Shown: positions 10,925-21,754 of the stretch, one piece after another
Layout of the letters: each line of letters starts with the position of its first letter
Position numbering within the stretch: position 1 is the first letter of the stretch
Assembly (NCBI GenBank): GCA_033816765.1
Contig: CM066291.1
Span: forward strand, 2,604,001-2,668,000
Direction of reading: 5' to 3'
DNA: 64,000 nucleotides
Source of the DNA: Nothopassalora personata
Taxonomy: Eukaryota > Ascomycota > Dothideomycetes > Mycosphaerellales > Mycosphaerellaceae
The notes under the pieces: generated by a model
Told to the model about the DNA's origin: nothing
Database searches by the model: none
What the model saw: the letters and a program-made list of their open reading frames with translations, nothing else
Program-made: the position numbers and the translations under genes

Positions 10925-11626
10925 TCACGATAGTCCGACTCGCATTCTTTCCATGACCTCCGGCTTTGGCGCAGTGTCGCAGAGTGTGCCGCAATTCTTG
11001 CACTTCCTCGCTGCTTCATCTGCCTTGAAGTTGTTGACAGCCTCCTTAATCTGACTGCCAAGGTCTGTACAATGGAAAGCGGCTTCATTGACGACGACAC
11101 CACAGTCGTCGCAATACCATCTCAGGCGGTCCAGACTTTGCTCAGGTCGTGGCTGTTCAATAACCACACCTACTGTGTCCGCAAACCTTACTGGATTATG
11201 GGGTGTGTTGGCCGGCAGTAGGAACAGCTCGCCCTCATTGATGTAGATGTCTACGAACTCTTCCCTGCCGTTAACCTGCTGTACTGTCTTGAGAAGCATG
11301 CGTCCCTTGTATTGATAGAAGAACTCTGGTGTCTCGTTGATGTGGTAGTCTGTGCGAGCGTTCGGCCCACCAACGACCATGACTGTCATCGGGTCATTGT
11401 AGACGCAGTAATTGTTGATGGGTGGTTTGAGCAGGTGCGAGTTCTCTGACAGCCATTTAGGGAGGTTAAGAGGCAAGCCAAGCGGCTTTTGGCTGTTGGC
11501 TGCGGTGGCAAGAGTTGCTCGTGGTATGTGTGCTGTCAGTGAGGCTCGGACCGTGGGCGGTGATACGGTACTCGATCGAAGCGTGTGTCGTATCGGCGCA
11601 GCGAGCGGTCTCGCGAGGCGATGCAT
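10925..11626 (-). CDS. BNA1: 3-hydroxyanthranilate 3,4-dioxygenase with N-terminal extension
   Basis: A 233-residue cupin dioxygenase that opens the ring of 3-hydroxyanthranilate on the kynurenine route from tryptophan to NAD. The substrate and iron site is plain: RTDYHINETPEFFYQ (Arg91, His95, Glu101) and TPHNPVRFADTVGVV (His143). The C-terminal rubredoxin-like metal site is present as WYCDDCG (Cys172, Cys175) and CKNC (Cys209, Cys212). The catalytic domain starts at about residue 52. Residues 1-50 are extra compared with the usual cytosolic enzyme; they are rich in Arg, Ser, Thr and Ala and almost free of acidic residues, like a mitochondrial presequence. There is no internal Met before the active-site region at about residue 80, so translation must include the extension, or else begin in an undetected upstream exon. 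Confidence 0.92.
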   Translation of the reverse strand: MHRLARPLAAPIRHTLRSSTVSPPTVRASLTAHIPRATLATAANSQKPLGLPLNLPKWLSENSHLLKPPINNYCVYNDPMTVMVVGGPNARTDYHINETPEFFYQYKGRMLLKTVQQVNGREEFVDIYINEGELFLLPANTPHNPVRFADTVGVVIEQPRPEQSLDRLRWYCDDCGVVVNEAAFHCTDLGSQIKEAVNNFKADEAARKCKNCGTLCDTAPKPEVMERMRVGLS

Positions 11627-12160
11627 GTTTGGAGAGTATGACTGAAAATCGATTCGTGTCGTTGTGGGCGAATGAAGCTGTTAAAGGAACCATCAGACGG
11701 AGTTCATTCTCGTCACCCATTCGAAGTCTATCATGTCGGTTATCAGCAAGAAAGGGCAGTCATGATCTCATCGGACCGCCAAGAAGTCGCGTCTTACACG
11801 CGTGGAGGGTGTGCCACTTCACAGCACTCTCTTTCTCATCAACATAGTTCTAACCATGCTCAGTCACTTCGAATCAGCTGAACAGCCATCAGATCCGGAG
11901 CTCGGCATCAGAGGATTTGCGAGATCCTAGTAGTGAAAGCCCTTAGACAACTCCAAAATGTGTACCTGGGGACGATGCCATAATTCGTCCACGAAGCGAG
12001 GGAAGCTGACTGTTACTCCTAGCTTGTGTTCGTCAATGGCTGGTACAAGTACTAAAGGTACAAACTTCGAGAACTGTACGTCAAATCTGTGTGCATCGAG
12101 GCAGTACCACCACCTCTTCAGTGTCTCCTGGCATTGATTGACCCCTTGACAGCTACAAAA
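11627..12160. other. Intergenic border to transposon island
   Basis: Normal-composition sequence upstream of BNA1, running up to the target-site duplication of the large MULE. It contains the BNA1 promoter. Only short frames are present and none is convincing. Confidence 0.5.
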
Positions 12161-12169
12161 CCGGAGGTA

Positions 12170-12290
12170 GTGGTGACGGCTCAGTGTACCCTAACTTTTA
12201 GTGGCTGCACCCCGCGTAATTTCCGCGTTTTCGGCGGCGCGAGCCGAGCTAGCGCCGAATTAGCTCGGTGCACCCTATAACTAACCTCCG
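12170..12290 (+). repeat. MULE left terminal inverted repeat and subterminal hairpin
   Basis: The terminal repeat occupies about 12170-12211. Just inside it lies a GC-rich imperfect palindrome (about 12202-12280) bounded by CTGCACCCCGCG and CGGTGCACCCTATA. The motif GTGCACCCTA (with T/C variation) recurs here and in the right end, as expected of transposase-binding subterminal repeats. Confidence 0.6.
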
Positions 12291-12426
12291 ATCTCTGATC
12301 TAAACTTAAACCGGTATACTACTATTGTTGTAGATACTAGTATTTCGGCCGATAGCTAGACTAATACGAATACCGATCCCTTACTTCGTCCTTCTTTAAT
12401 AAGCTTCGATTATTACTAATATATAT

Positions 12427-12486
12427 ACCGATCTACCTACCGATCTACTTACTAGTACACCTACCGGTCTATATACCGATACGATA
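12427..12486. repeat. 12-bp tandem array, five units
   Basis: Five uninterrupted 12-bp units: ACCGATCTACCT, ACCGATCTACTT, ACTAGTACACCT, ACCGGTCTATAT and ACCGATACGATA. This is the longest run of the dodecamer seen in the window. It lies upstream of the first recognisable exon of the plus-strand MULE gene, so it may be an intron in the 5' leader or a promoter repeat. Confidence 0.8.
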
Positions 12487-12573
12487 GGCACCCCCTTCCG
12501 CGACTAGTATAAGAAGAAGGTTGCTAATAACGAGCCGATTTATAGTCTTAAGATATAGCCGGTAGACGAGAAG

Positions 12574-14018
12574 GTAAGATATAGGATACCGGTATAAATA
12601 CCGGTATAAATACCGGTAATCTAACCGGTATAGAGAATAGTAAATATCTAGCTAGGTAAGAGAATCTACCTTACGCCTAAGAAGCTCGTCGTAAGCTCCG
12701 ATATCGACGAGGATAACTAGGATAGAGAAGTTAATACGAGTAGTCGCGGTTTATATATAGACAGTATATACCGGTTAATATACTAGTATATATACTAGTT
12801 CGTTAACTAGTATAGAGGCTACTAGTATATCTAACCTCCGTAAGTATTTTAAGAAGTATATTATCGAGGACTAGTACTAGCTTACGCTAGGAGTTAAAGG
12901 AAATAATACTAAGAAAGATTAGGATACTAAGGGTATATATACCGGTAACTATACTAGTATATCTACTAATATATCCTAGCGTACTTCGCTAAGATCCTTA
13001 CGAACTATAGGCGGCTAAGAGAGCCGATCCTACGCTCTCTACGAAGGATAAGAAGCGTAAGGATATAGAGGACAATAAGTATATCTACCGGTTAACCGGT
13101 AGAGCTACCGGTATACTAACTATTTAATAGTAATAAGGGTAAGGAGGAGTCTACTACTAAGCCCGCTCCTAAGAAGACCCGCCCTAAGAAGCCCGCCCCG
13201 AAGAAACCGTATATACTTCCGACCGGTAGCCCTACCGGTATACTAACCGGTATAGAAAATCTACCTCTACCGGCCGTTAGAGGAAGTAGAAGGTAGGCGG
13301 CGCATCTAAGAAGGCTACGAAAGAGAGTAAGTATATCTAACCGGTAACTATACCGGTATACTAACCGGTATAGCTACCCTAATCTCTATACCGTCCAATA
13401 GGTCTAATAAGGAGGAGAGTAAGGAGGATAGTACTAGCGCTAACCCCTATAATATTGCGGACGAGGCTACTATCGCTATATAAGTAGTATCTAAGGCCTA
13501 GGCGGGTAAACTTAACGAGTAGGTTAACCGGTAGGCTAACTAGTATAGGTACTATTAAGTTGAGACCTAACAGGATACGTAGTTAGCAGCGGAGTAGAGT
13601 AAGAGATTAATCTTCAACTAGTTAATAGCTACAGGGTATATAGTAATATATTAGGAACCAATGCGTTAATTATGTTAGATGTCTATCTAAGCTAAAAGGG
13701 GAGAGAAGGTGTCTTACGACAAGCTAAGTCATCGTAGACGCCTTAGACTATTAGATTATAACCTAACTGTTAGCTCCCCTTAAGATGCTACATCTTAACA
13801 GGTACTAGTATACTAACTAGTATATAGCTCGGACCTCTACCGTTTCCCCAACTTCTAGAATAGTAAGAAGAATTACCGCCTCGCCTAGAAATTTATATAG
13901 GCTTAGGGCCTAGAGTATCCTTATAGTTTATATAAGTCTATTAGGCTAGAGCGTAAGTACTAGTACTCGTACTAGTACCCCTACCGGTATATATAACGGT
14001 ATACTAACCGGTTTATAG
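12574..14018 (+). repeat. Eight introns built from 12-bp ACCGGT/ACTAGT units
   Basis: Intron spans are 12574-12633 (60 bp), 12764-12815 (52), 12933-12979 (47), 13079-13130 (52), 13209-13255 (47), 13327-13373 (47), 13519-13827 (56 once the solo LTR and one duplication are removed) and 13953-14018 (66). Each starts GTAAG, GTATAT or GTAGGT, has TACTAAC, CTAAC, TTAAC or CTAAT near the 3' end, and finishes TATAG, AATAG or CCTAG. Between these signals the sequence consists of units repeating every 12 bp, each beginning ACCGGT or ACTAGT. Confidence 0.75.
13553..13800. mobile_element. Solo LTR, family C (copia type)
   Basis: A 248-bp RIPped LTR starting TATTAAGT (from TGTTAAGT) and ending CTTAACA, flanked by the 5-bp duplication GGTAC (13548-13552 and 13801-13805). 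It matches the LTRs of Copia-1. It sits inside a MULE intron; removing it restores the 12-bp repeat phase. Orientation is not assigned, because the transcription sense is only inferred from the full-length element. Confidence 0.9.
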
Positions 14019-14037
14019 ACTATAACTTTAATATCTA

Positions 14038-14468
14038 TGTTATTGTCTCGTTCTAGGGCTAGTCTTAAAAGAGAGATAAGTTAAGTCACGTGGCGGTATT
14101 CTTTAGAGAGGCTAAAGTAAGCTAAGCGAAGATAAATAATAGGAATAAGAGTTATATTCCAATTAGTGAGATAGTAACATAAGTTAAACGCATTAAAACC
14201 ATAAGGGTTCTTAGCGTTCCTAAATACAACGGAGACTCGTATACTATCCGGTATTAGGCGTCCGTCTATCTATTCGACCGGTCGCCTAGTCGTGTAGTCG
14301 TGTACGTTTATACGCTACTTCTATAGTCGTGTTCGACCATGCACTAAGCGCGCGGTCGTACACGTAACCCGGACGTAAGGTCCCTTCCTCTTCCTAGCGA
14401 TTAGTTCTTGTCTTCTAATTCTTCCTCCTATACTACGTCCTACACCGTCCTTTATCCGAACCGTAACA
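14038..14468 (-). repeat. Gypsy-1 3' LTR (family A)
   Basis: 431 bp. On the plus strand it begins TGTTATTGTCTCG and ends CCGTAACA. It is nearly the same as the right LTR (20957-21387) and is a RIPped version of the clean solo LTR at 45247-45680, which lies in the opposite orientation. Confidence 0.95.
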
Positions 14469-14529
14469 CTATCCCCCTTCCTACTAAAACTCGTCCTCGA
14501 GTTTCTTTCTTTTCCTATAAGTTCCTATC

Positions 14530-15205
14530 TTTTACTATAAGCGGCGAGCGGCTAATACGTTAGGAGCGCCGCGAACGTTAAGCACTAGGTATCGAAGCCG
14601 AGGGCCGCGAGATGCCATCCCTATGTTCTAGTTACTAGAAGGCTAGAGTGCCTAAAGGAAAGAAGAGTCCTCGTTACGTAGTAGATGTACGTTTTAGGTG
14701 TTACTCGGAGTGCGTTTATAAGGGTATTAAGTGTAACGTAACTATTACGTAGACTAAGTAGGAGCGGCTTCGTAACTAGCGTCGAAAGCTAAAGCGAGAG
14801 CTTAATAAGGCTAAAGAGAAGGTAATAGAGGCGATGTTAAAGGTGCATCGTCTTAGGAAACAGCTACGCGTTACTAAGGATAGAGAGGAAAAGGCGATAG
14901 CGAAGGATTTCGAGGATCTTCGCAGTTTACCGAGCGTAGGTATCGATGCCTTTTCCGCGCCTTCGTCCTACCTTCTCGTTCCTAAAGGTAGCCCCGAAGA
15001 ACTAGAGGGGGTTTTCTAGATGTCGATTCCTTCCTAGGAGGACCTTTCGATAATTCCGGATAATGCCCTCTAGTTATATCCGACCCTAGGGGAAGCCGTA
15101 GTAGCTTCTTCGAGCGCTAGCCCCTCTAGTAGATAGGTATTAGTTTCTTATAGGGGATATGTTTATGTAAGTTCTTCGTTTCCCTTATTAAACCCGGTTA
15201 TGTAG
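14530..15205 (+). pseudogene. Antisense accessory ORF of Gypsy-1 (Cys/coiled-coil)
   Basis: A plus-strand frame, opposite to gag-pol, between the chromodomain end and the 3' LTR. With RIP stops read through it gives a short Cys-containing segment (RCYSECVYKGIKC) followed by a highly charged coiled coil. The coil includes the intact 61-codon frame 14834-15019, with LRKQLRVTKDREEKAIAKDF and then DLRSLPS. Gypsy-2 has an equivalent frame at the same place, so this is a conserved part of the family. Similar Cys plus coiled-coil frames accompany fungal retroelements as I remember them, but I cannot assign a role. Confidence 0.5.
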
Positions 15206-15271
15206 CTTAGTGGTTAGAGCGTAAGCTGTTTACACTCTTAAGGTCGTAGGTTCGATTCCTACTCTAGCTAC
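15202..15271 (+). ncRNA. tRNA-like sequence with Pol III A and B boxes
   Basis: 70 nt with an A-box-like TAGCTTAGTGG (15203-15213) and a perfect B box GGTTCGATTCC (15249-15259) inside a T-arm stem GTAGG/CCTAC. The ends GTAGCT and AGCTAC pair. The anticodon arm does not form a normal 5-bp stem and there is no regular acceptor plus U8-A9 arrangement, so it is not a functional tRNA. It is absent from the matching place in Gypsy-2. It may be a decayed tRNA or tRNA-derived insertion. Confidence 0.4.
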
Positions 15272-15389
15272 TTTCTAGCTAATTAGTCTCTAACGCGGGG
15301 GTTAGTCTACTAGACCGTTTTTTATACTCCTAGAGCCTTTACTAACAGTTTCGTAGGTTCCTTTCTAGTTCCTAGGTATTTTCTAATTC

Positions 15390-18300
15390 GTCGTATCCTT
15401 TCTATTTAACAAGGTATCGCTAACCTCTCTTATCTAGGATCTTTTCGACTTCGAATTCGTTTTCTGCTTCCGGCTTGAAATAGAAGCTCTCCTAGTAAGG
15501 TGTTTCGGCGTCTACGGGTTCTAACTTAGAAATGTGGAAGACTAGGTAGATTTTCGCGTTAGGTGGTAGTCGTAGGCGGTAGTTAACTAGTCCTATAACT
15601 TTGTCGATGAAAAATGGTCCGACCTTAACGTAATCTAGTTTCTTAGTCTATCTTCTTATTCTCAAGTTTTTTATAAGGAGATAGACCTTATCCCCCTCTT
15701 TTAGTAGAGGTGCTATTTTTCTCGTGTCCTACTATTATTAAGACAGTTTTTATTATGTATCTTCGATCGCCTTATGTGTTTCTTTATGCACTTCCTTAAG
15801 AGTATCCGTTGTCACGATTGCTCTTTCGGCTTATAGGTAAGATCTAGGTGTTCCGAATAGGTTAGGATCTTTACTAAAGTTCGCATAAAATGGCGTCGTT
15901 AAAGTTGTCTCCGATTTGTGGTTATTTAGTACGATCTACGCTATTAGTAGTAATGAAACCCAGTTGTCTTATGCATAATTAATATAGTGTCGTAGGTATT
16001 GTTCTAGCGTTTAATTTATCCTTTTGGTTTATCCGTCTATCTCCGGATAATATGCTATTAATAGCTTATGTTTAATTCCGATCGTTCCTATAAGCGTCTT
16101 CTAGTAGTTTAATATGAATAGCTTGTCTCTATCCGTTATAAATGCTTAAGGGAAACCGTAGTATTGAATAAGTCTATCTAGTACAAGGTATCCGAGCTGC
16201 TCTACATTGTATGTTTCCGATATAGGAATAAAGTGTACGTATTTTATAAATCTATTAACCATAACTAGTATTATGTCGTATAGTTGTTTCGTAACTTAGT
16301 CTCTTAACGGTAGAAGTTTCGTAATAAAGTCTATTATAACTTCGTTCTATGGTTTCGTCGGTAGTGTCCTAAACTATAGGTAACCGTATTTTACATGTCT
16401 CGTAGCCTTGTTCCGTTAGTAGTGTACGTATTGTTTAATATAGCGTAACACCTTAAGTCTCATTTATGGGAATGAGAAACTGCGCTGTATTAGGTCTATT
16501 GTCTTCGAAGTTCTAGGGTGTCTATAAATTAGTCCGTCGTAATGTTGTCGTATATATTCTTCTTCTTGATCCTTAGGTACTTAGTATTTCCCTTGCGATA
16601 TAGGGAATTGTTCGTCCTTATCGCCTAATATTCGTACGATGTTATTAAATTCTCTTATGTTAGCACTAAGACTTCCGTCGGGGTTTGTCTTTAATATTTT
16701 GTGTTGCACTAGTTCTTTTCCTTCTATGTAGTCGCTTCTTTGGCTTAGCGCGTCGGCGCGGCTATTCTCTCGTCCTAGAGTATATGTAAGGGGCAGCCCA
16801 GTGGCTAACCCCTACATGTGGCCTTGCATGTGACATGCGGTCGCGACCGGCTGCCAAGCCGCACGTGACACGCATGAGTACACCTTGCGACGCGCGATGC
16901 GTCTTGAACAAAAGGCAAGAATTAGTTCATCTACGACTGGCAGGTCGTGGGCGTGCTATACATTGCGACATCCCCTTAACAGTATATTTAATTTCGAACT
17001 TATACTGTCCTAGTAGCTCCGACTAGCGGGCTTGCCTTCGAGTAAGTTCTTTCGTCGTCGTAAAGTACGTAAGATTCTTATAGTTAGAAAGAATCGTTAA
17101 CTTCGGTAGGCCCTCGACATATACTCTCTAATGTTACATAGTAGTAACAATAGCTAGAAGCTCTTTATTATGGATGTCGTAGTTCTATTCCGCTATAGTT
17201 ATTTTCCGGGAGTAATAGGCTACTAGGTGTCTCTACCTATTGTGTGTCTATGTTAGACATGCGCCTATTGCTATATTAGACGCGTCGGTCTCAATGTAGA
17301 CTTCCTTACTACTATCGAATAGTCGAAGCGTAGGGGCTAAAGCGCATTATTCCTTAAGTTTTTTAAATGCTTCAATTTATTCCTTTCCCTATTTCTAGGT
17401 GACGTCTTTTCTTATAAGCATCGTTATTAGTGCTGCTGTCTTTACGTAGTCCTTAATGAATTTCCGGTTGTAGTTTACTAGTCTAAGGAATAATTGTACA
17501 TCCTTAACTGTCTTTAGTTCTAGCTATTCTCTAATTGACTGTGTCTTCGTAGGGTCGATCGTTATCCCTATAGTACTAATAATAAAGCCTAAGAATTTAA
17601 CTTCTTTCTTATAGAATTCGCATTTCTCGGGTACCGTCTTGAATCCTAATTGCGTAAGTCGTTCGAAGACGTCCTAGACTTGTCTTATGTGTTCCTATAG
17701 GGATCCTTTTATGTAGACTAGTATGTCGTCTATGTAGCTAATAACGCATACGTCGAGTAGGTCTCTAAGTGTTTTATTAATAAGGTCCTAGTAGGATGCG
17801 GGTGCGTTAGTCAATCCTATCGGCATAACTAAGAATTCGTAGAGTCCGTATCTTATTCTAAAAGCGGTTTTCCATTCTTCTCCTTCTACTATTCGTATAG
17901 CATAGAAGGCATCTCGTAGGTTAATCTTCGTGTACTAGTCCGATCCGGTTAATCTATCTTGTGCTTCTTCGATGTTAGGTAGCGGGTATCGGTTCTTAAT
18001 CGTGATCTCGTTTAACTTCCTATAGTCTTATACGAGTCGTAACTTCCCGTTTACTTTTAGAACGAACATGTATAGAGTTCCTATACTCGAGGTAGATCTT
18101 CTTATCTATCCTTTAGCTAGCTTCTCCTTTAGCTATTCTCGTAGGGTCTATAGCTCTTTCTTAGACATTTAATATAGGGGTCCCTATAGAGGCTCTTTCC
18201 CTAGCTGAATGTTAATCTTATAATCCTATAGGCGGTGCTTAGGTAAGGCGGTTTTACCTCTCTCCTCTTTAAAGAGTCGCGACTACTTACGATACTCCTT

Positions 18301-20910
18301 AGGAATACTTAACTCTAAGATGTTAGTATTCTTCGATAGTGCGTTACTTCTATTACTTCTAGTAACTTCGTAACCCGGCGGCCCTACGCTAGTATCTATC
18401 CCGGTCGAAGGTAGTTCTTCTATCCTTCTGTTCGGCGTAAGCTATATCTCGTTTAGCTGTTTCCTTACCTTATCTACTAGTGAACGCTGCTACTACGTAG
18501 GCTAAATGTCGATAACGTAATCGCATTCCCTAAATGTAAGTACTCCTCTTCTCTAGTCGATTACTAGATTGTACTTTCTTAACTAAGGCATACCTAATAC
18601 TATGTTATAACTAGCTATATTAGTAACATCTAAGGTAATATTCTCGTGGTGCTATTAGATAGCTAGTAGTAATAGTGTCGTCTCCCATTCTACGCTAGGT
18701 AACGATAATCCGTTTACCGCGATCAACTCGTAACCCTATTTCTTCTTTAGGGTAGCTAACCCGTTTCTTCTTATAAAAGACTCGGAGATAAAATTCCCCG
18801 CTACTCCTAAGTCGATTATAACACTAGTCTTATATCCGTTAACGATTGCTTATGTCTAGAAAACTGTATTTAATGTCGATGCGTAAGTCTAAGTATTGTA
18901 TAACTCCCTTTAGTCGCTTATTCCGGGGGAGCTGATCCTTTTCCCGAATGGTATTTAGTACGCTATGCTTCGTGCCTAGAGGCTTCGGCTAGAACCTATA
19001 GCCCGTTACCCTATGTCCACACTTGTAATCTATTACGTTCCTAGATCTTCTACGTTTCTAAGTAGAGTACGCGTGCGTGTTGCACTATATTGCGTAATCT
19101 ATTCGATATAAATGTTCCTAACGGTGTAAGATATCCGGTTCCTATTATTCGGCTTCCTATCGGTAGTCGTTCTATAACGGCGGTTACTAGATTCTCGGTT
19201 GTCTCTATAAGTAGGTATCCCTAGGCTATGCCTCGTAGGGTGTAAAGTGTCTTGTTAAACTTAATAGAGTGTAGCCTCCTTCGTCTACCTATCTTAGGTA
19301 GGAATTCCTCGTGCCTTCTTTATAGGTAGATAATTATGTCGTACAGTTTCTTAGGTACATCTACCGTAAAGGTGAGCTGTTCGTTGTCGTCGTTAGTGTC
19401 GCTCTCTTCTCCTTTGGAGGAATCTTCTTCGCTTAATTCTTCCGGATCCTATTCTTCCTTAATAGTATTTAGCCCGGTAGTTTCTTAACTTTCTTCCTAT
19501 GATTCTAGTGACTATAATCCGTTCCATCCTAGGTCCTGATTTTCTTTATCGCTTCTATCTTCGTTAAAGTAGGATTCATCGATATCTACTTCTCGGAGCG
19601 TGGCGTTTTACCTATACGTCGCTCCTAGGGTTCCTCGTAGTTACTAAGGCTAATACCCTACGCCTAACTTCGCGGCGTAGTAAACTTAACACGAGTCTTA
19701 GTAATAGAATCGCTAATGAAGGCTTCTATAACCATTTCGAGACTCGGATTCGATCTCGTAGTCGACTCTTCGTGTTATTATGTTAAACTATCGTAGTTAG
19801 TTCTTTGCATTAAATGGAATGACTACCATTTACTGCCTATAGTATCCTCCTCGTCCTTCTAAGGGGTCTAGGAGAGGCGTCGTGCTTCTATTACTAGCTC
19901 TCTCCCCTACTCTCCGAGTATAGTCGGTATCTCCTCGAGATCTAACGCTACTCTTAGATTTACTAGTTCGGGGTTGCATTATATTAAATTGCTCGCGGCG
20001 CACTATATTCTTACCGCGGCAATCCCGTACTATATAATCTTCCTTACTATAGGCATAGTATATAAGTTTTCCTTTTCCTTTAAAGGGCTTTCCGTAGCCC
20101 CTACTCTTATCGATCCTTCATCCTCGTTAGGTAACGTCCAGTTCTATTAGCTATGGTCTATAGTAGGGCTAGCTTTGTCGTAAGAATTCTCCCTTCGTAA
20201 CGTATCCTCCTAAGGGTCTACGGTCCGGAGCATATCCTACTATACCTCCTACTTTAGAGTCGTATTTCTTTTCCTAGTGTCGTTCCTAGAGCTAGTCATC
20301 GATGTTAATCGACGCCTTTATTAGCTCTTCGAGGTTAGTAATCTATCCCCCGTGTCTTATTAACTCGTCCTTAACGGAGTCCTTAAGTCTACGTCGGAAC
20401 ATAGTTATTAACGCCGTCTAGTCCCATCTAGTAATTTGTCCGTATTCTTCGAATTTAGCGGTATACTCTAAAGTAGACGTCTTCTGTTTTAGGTGTTGAA
20501 TGATTCGTATAGCCTATTAAACTTCGTTCGAGGTTCCAAAGATTGACTTTATCTTATCTTTAAAGAGGGTATAGCTCCTAAACATTCTAGTAGGGTCTAA
20601 TCGTCCTATACCTTTAAGGTATTCCTTAAGGTAAGGTTTAATCTAGTTCTACGCATTTCCGCGAAGGTACGTAATAGCGAAGATAGTTCTTTTATCGGCA
20701 TCGACTAGGTTAAACATAAGATATATATCTATCTAATTGATCCAGTCGTCGAACTTAGCCCTATCTCTATAGAAGAGGTCTAGCTTAGTAGCCTTAACGT
20801 CGTTCTTCCTTAGAGTAGGCTCGTTATCGTTATTAGACTTATCGTCCTTCGTAGTAGTCTATTATAGTAGCGCACGGCGGATGCTTCCTACTTCGCTAGG
20901 GGCGGGTGTT
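15390..20910 (-). pseudogene. Gypsy-1 gag-pol (gag, PR, RT, RNase H, integrase, chromodomain), RIP-inactivated
   Basis: Read on the minus strand with RIP stops ignored. Gag (about 20910-20000) has a typical retrotransposon gag helix region and a damaged CCHC knuckle in which several Cys have become Tyr but RDC remains. The protease motif is DLGVAGNF near 18800. Reverse transcriptase carries YIDDILVY near 17730. RNase H follows, ETDAS near 17280. Integrase has YYPETDGQTKR near 16050. A C-terminal chromodomain (VEKILDKRG and KGYDELENT, former Trp as stop) lies near 15390-15460. The order is that of a chromovirus. Tens of TAG and TAA codons sit at Gln and Trp positions. Confidence 0.9.
16785..16981. 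mobile_element. Small un-RIPped solo LTR-like insertion, family E
   Basis: 197 bp beginning TGTAAGGGG and ending CCCCTTAACA, flanked by the 5-bp duplication GTATA (16780-16784 and 16982-16986). Gypsy-2 lacks it at the same position, which proves insertion. It is rich in CpA and TpG, unlike the RIPped host, so it arrived after RIP of Gypsy-1 or is too short to be hit. Decayed relatives occur at 63280-63368 and 63857-64000. It could be a solo LTR of a small element or a non-coding miniature. Confidence 0.8.
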
Positions 20911-20956
20911 CCCCTACTAGCTACTTAAGTAGCGCTTATCCTAAGGGCGTTCAAAG

Positions 20957-21387
20957 TGTTATTATCTCGTTCTAGGGCTAGTCTTAAAAGAGAGATAAGT
21001 TAAGTCACGTGGCGGTATTCTTTAGAGAGGCTAAAGTAAGCTAAGCGAAGATAAATAATAGGAATAAGAGTTGTATTCCAATTAGTGAGATAGTAACATA
21101 AGTTAAACGCATTAAAACCATAAGGGTTCTTAGCGTTCCTAAATATAACGGAGACTCGTATGCTATCCGGTGTTAGGCGTCCGTCTGTCCATTCGACCGG
21201 TCGCCTAGTCGTGTAGTCGTGTACGTCTATACGCTACTTCTATAGTCGTGTTCGACCATGCACTAAGCGCGCGGTCGTGTACGTAACCCGGACGTAGGGT
21301 CCCTTCCTCTTCCTAGCGATTAGTTCTTATCTTCTAATTCTTCCTCCTATGCTACGTCCTGTACCGTCCTTTATCCGAACCGTAACA
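20957..21387 (-). repeat. Gypsy-1 5' LTR (family A)
   Basis: 431 bp, partner of 14038-14468. The minus-strand internal sequence begins immediately at 20956 with CTTTGAACGCCC, a likely primer-binding or leader sequence also found with one change next to the Gypsy-2 5' LTR. Confidence 0.95.
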
Positions 21388-21559
21388 ATCTACTACTATA
21401 ACTTCGGTAAGGTCTTTAGGGTAAATATAGCTAGTAAGCTCTAGACCCTATATAAGAAGTATACTTAAGTAGAGCTTAAGGCTATATATAAGAAGGACAA
21501 GTAGTACTATAACTAGTTGCGATACCCGTTAATATACCGGTTAGGATACCGGTACTATA

Positions 21560-21754
21560 CTTTGTATAAGATAGTAATTTAGGCTATCGAGGTCCCTAGT
21601 ACCGGTCTAGTTACCGGTATAATGCTTTATATAAGATAGTAATTTAGGCTATCGAGGTCCCTAGTACCGGTATAGATACCGGTATAATGCTTTATATAAG
21701 ATAGTGATTTAGGCTATCGAGGTCCCTAGTACTAGTATAGATACCGGTTTAGTG
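21560..21754 (+). repeat. 65-bp tandem repeat, three copies
   Basis: Three head-to-tail copies with starts at 21560, 21625 and 21690. Each contains TATAAGATAGT, GGCTATCGAGGTCCCTAGT and two dodecamer units (ACCGGT or ACTAGT type). The period is not a multiple of three. It probably duplicates an exon-intron segment of the plus-strand MULE gene. Confidence 0.85.

Larger units (their letters stand above)
14038..21387 (-). mobile_element. Gypsy-1: complete LTR retrotransposon (chromovirus), RIPped
   Basis: A full-length 7350-bp element with 431-bp LTRs and the 5-bp duplication ATCTA (14033-14037 and 21388-21392). Coding sense is minus. The purine-rich tract GGAAGGGGGATAG (minus strand) abuts the left, 3', LTR at 14469-14481, and the primer-side sequence CTTTGAACGCCC (minus strand) abuts the right, 5', LTR at 20945-20956. 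It is inserted in an exon of the MULE plus-strand gene. It carries gag-pol with a chromodomain, an antisense accessory frame, a tRNA-like sequence and a nested small LTR. The two LTRs differ at about a dozen sites, nearly all CpA/TpA type. Confidence 0.95.

Noticed and set aside
15202..15271. Functional tRNA gene
   Set aside because: A and B boxes are present but the anticodon arm and the acceptor arrangement are wrong; kept only as tRNA-like.
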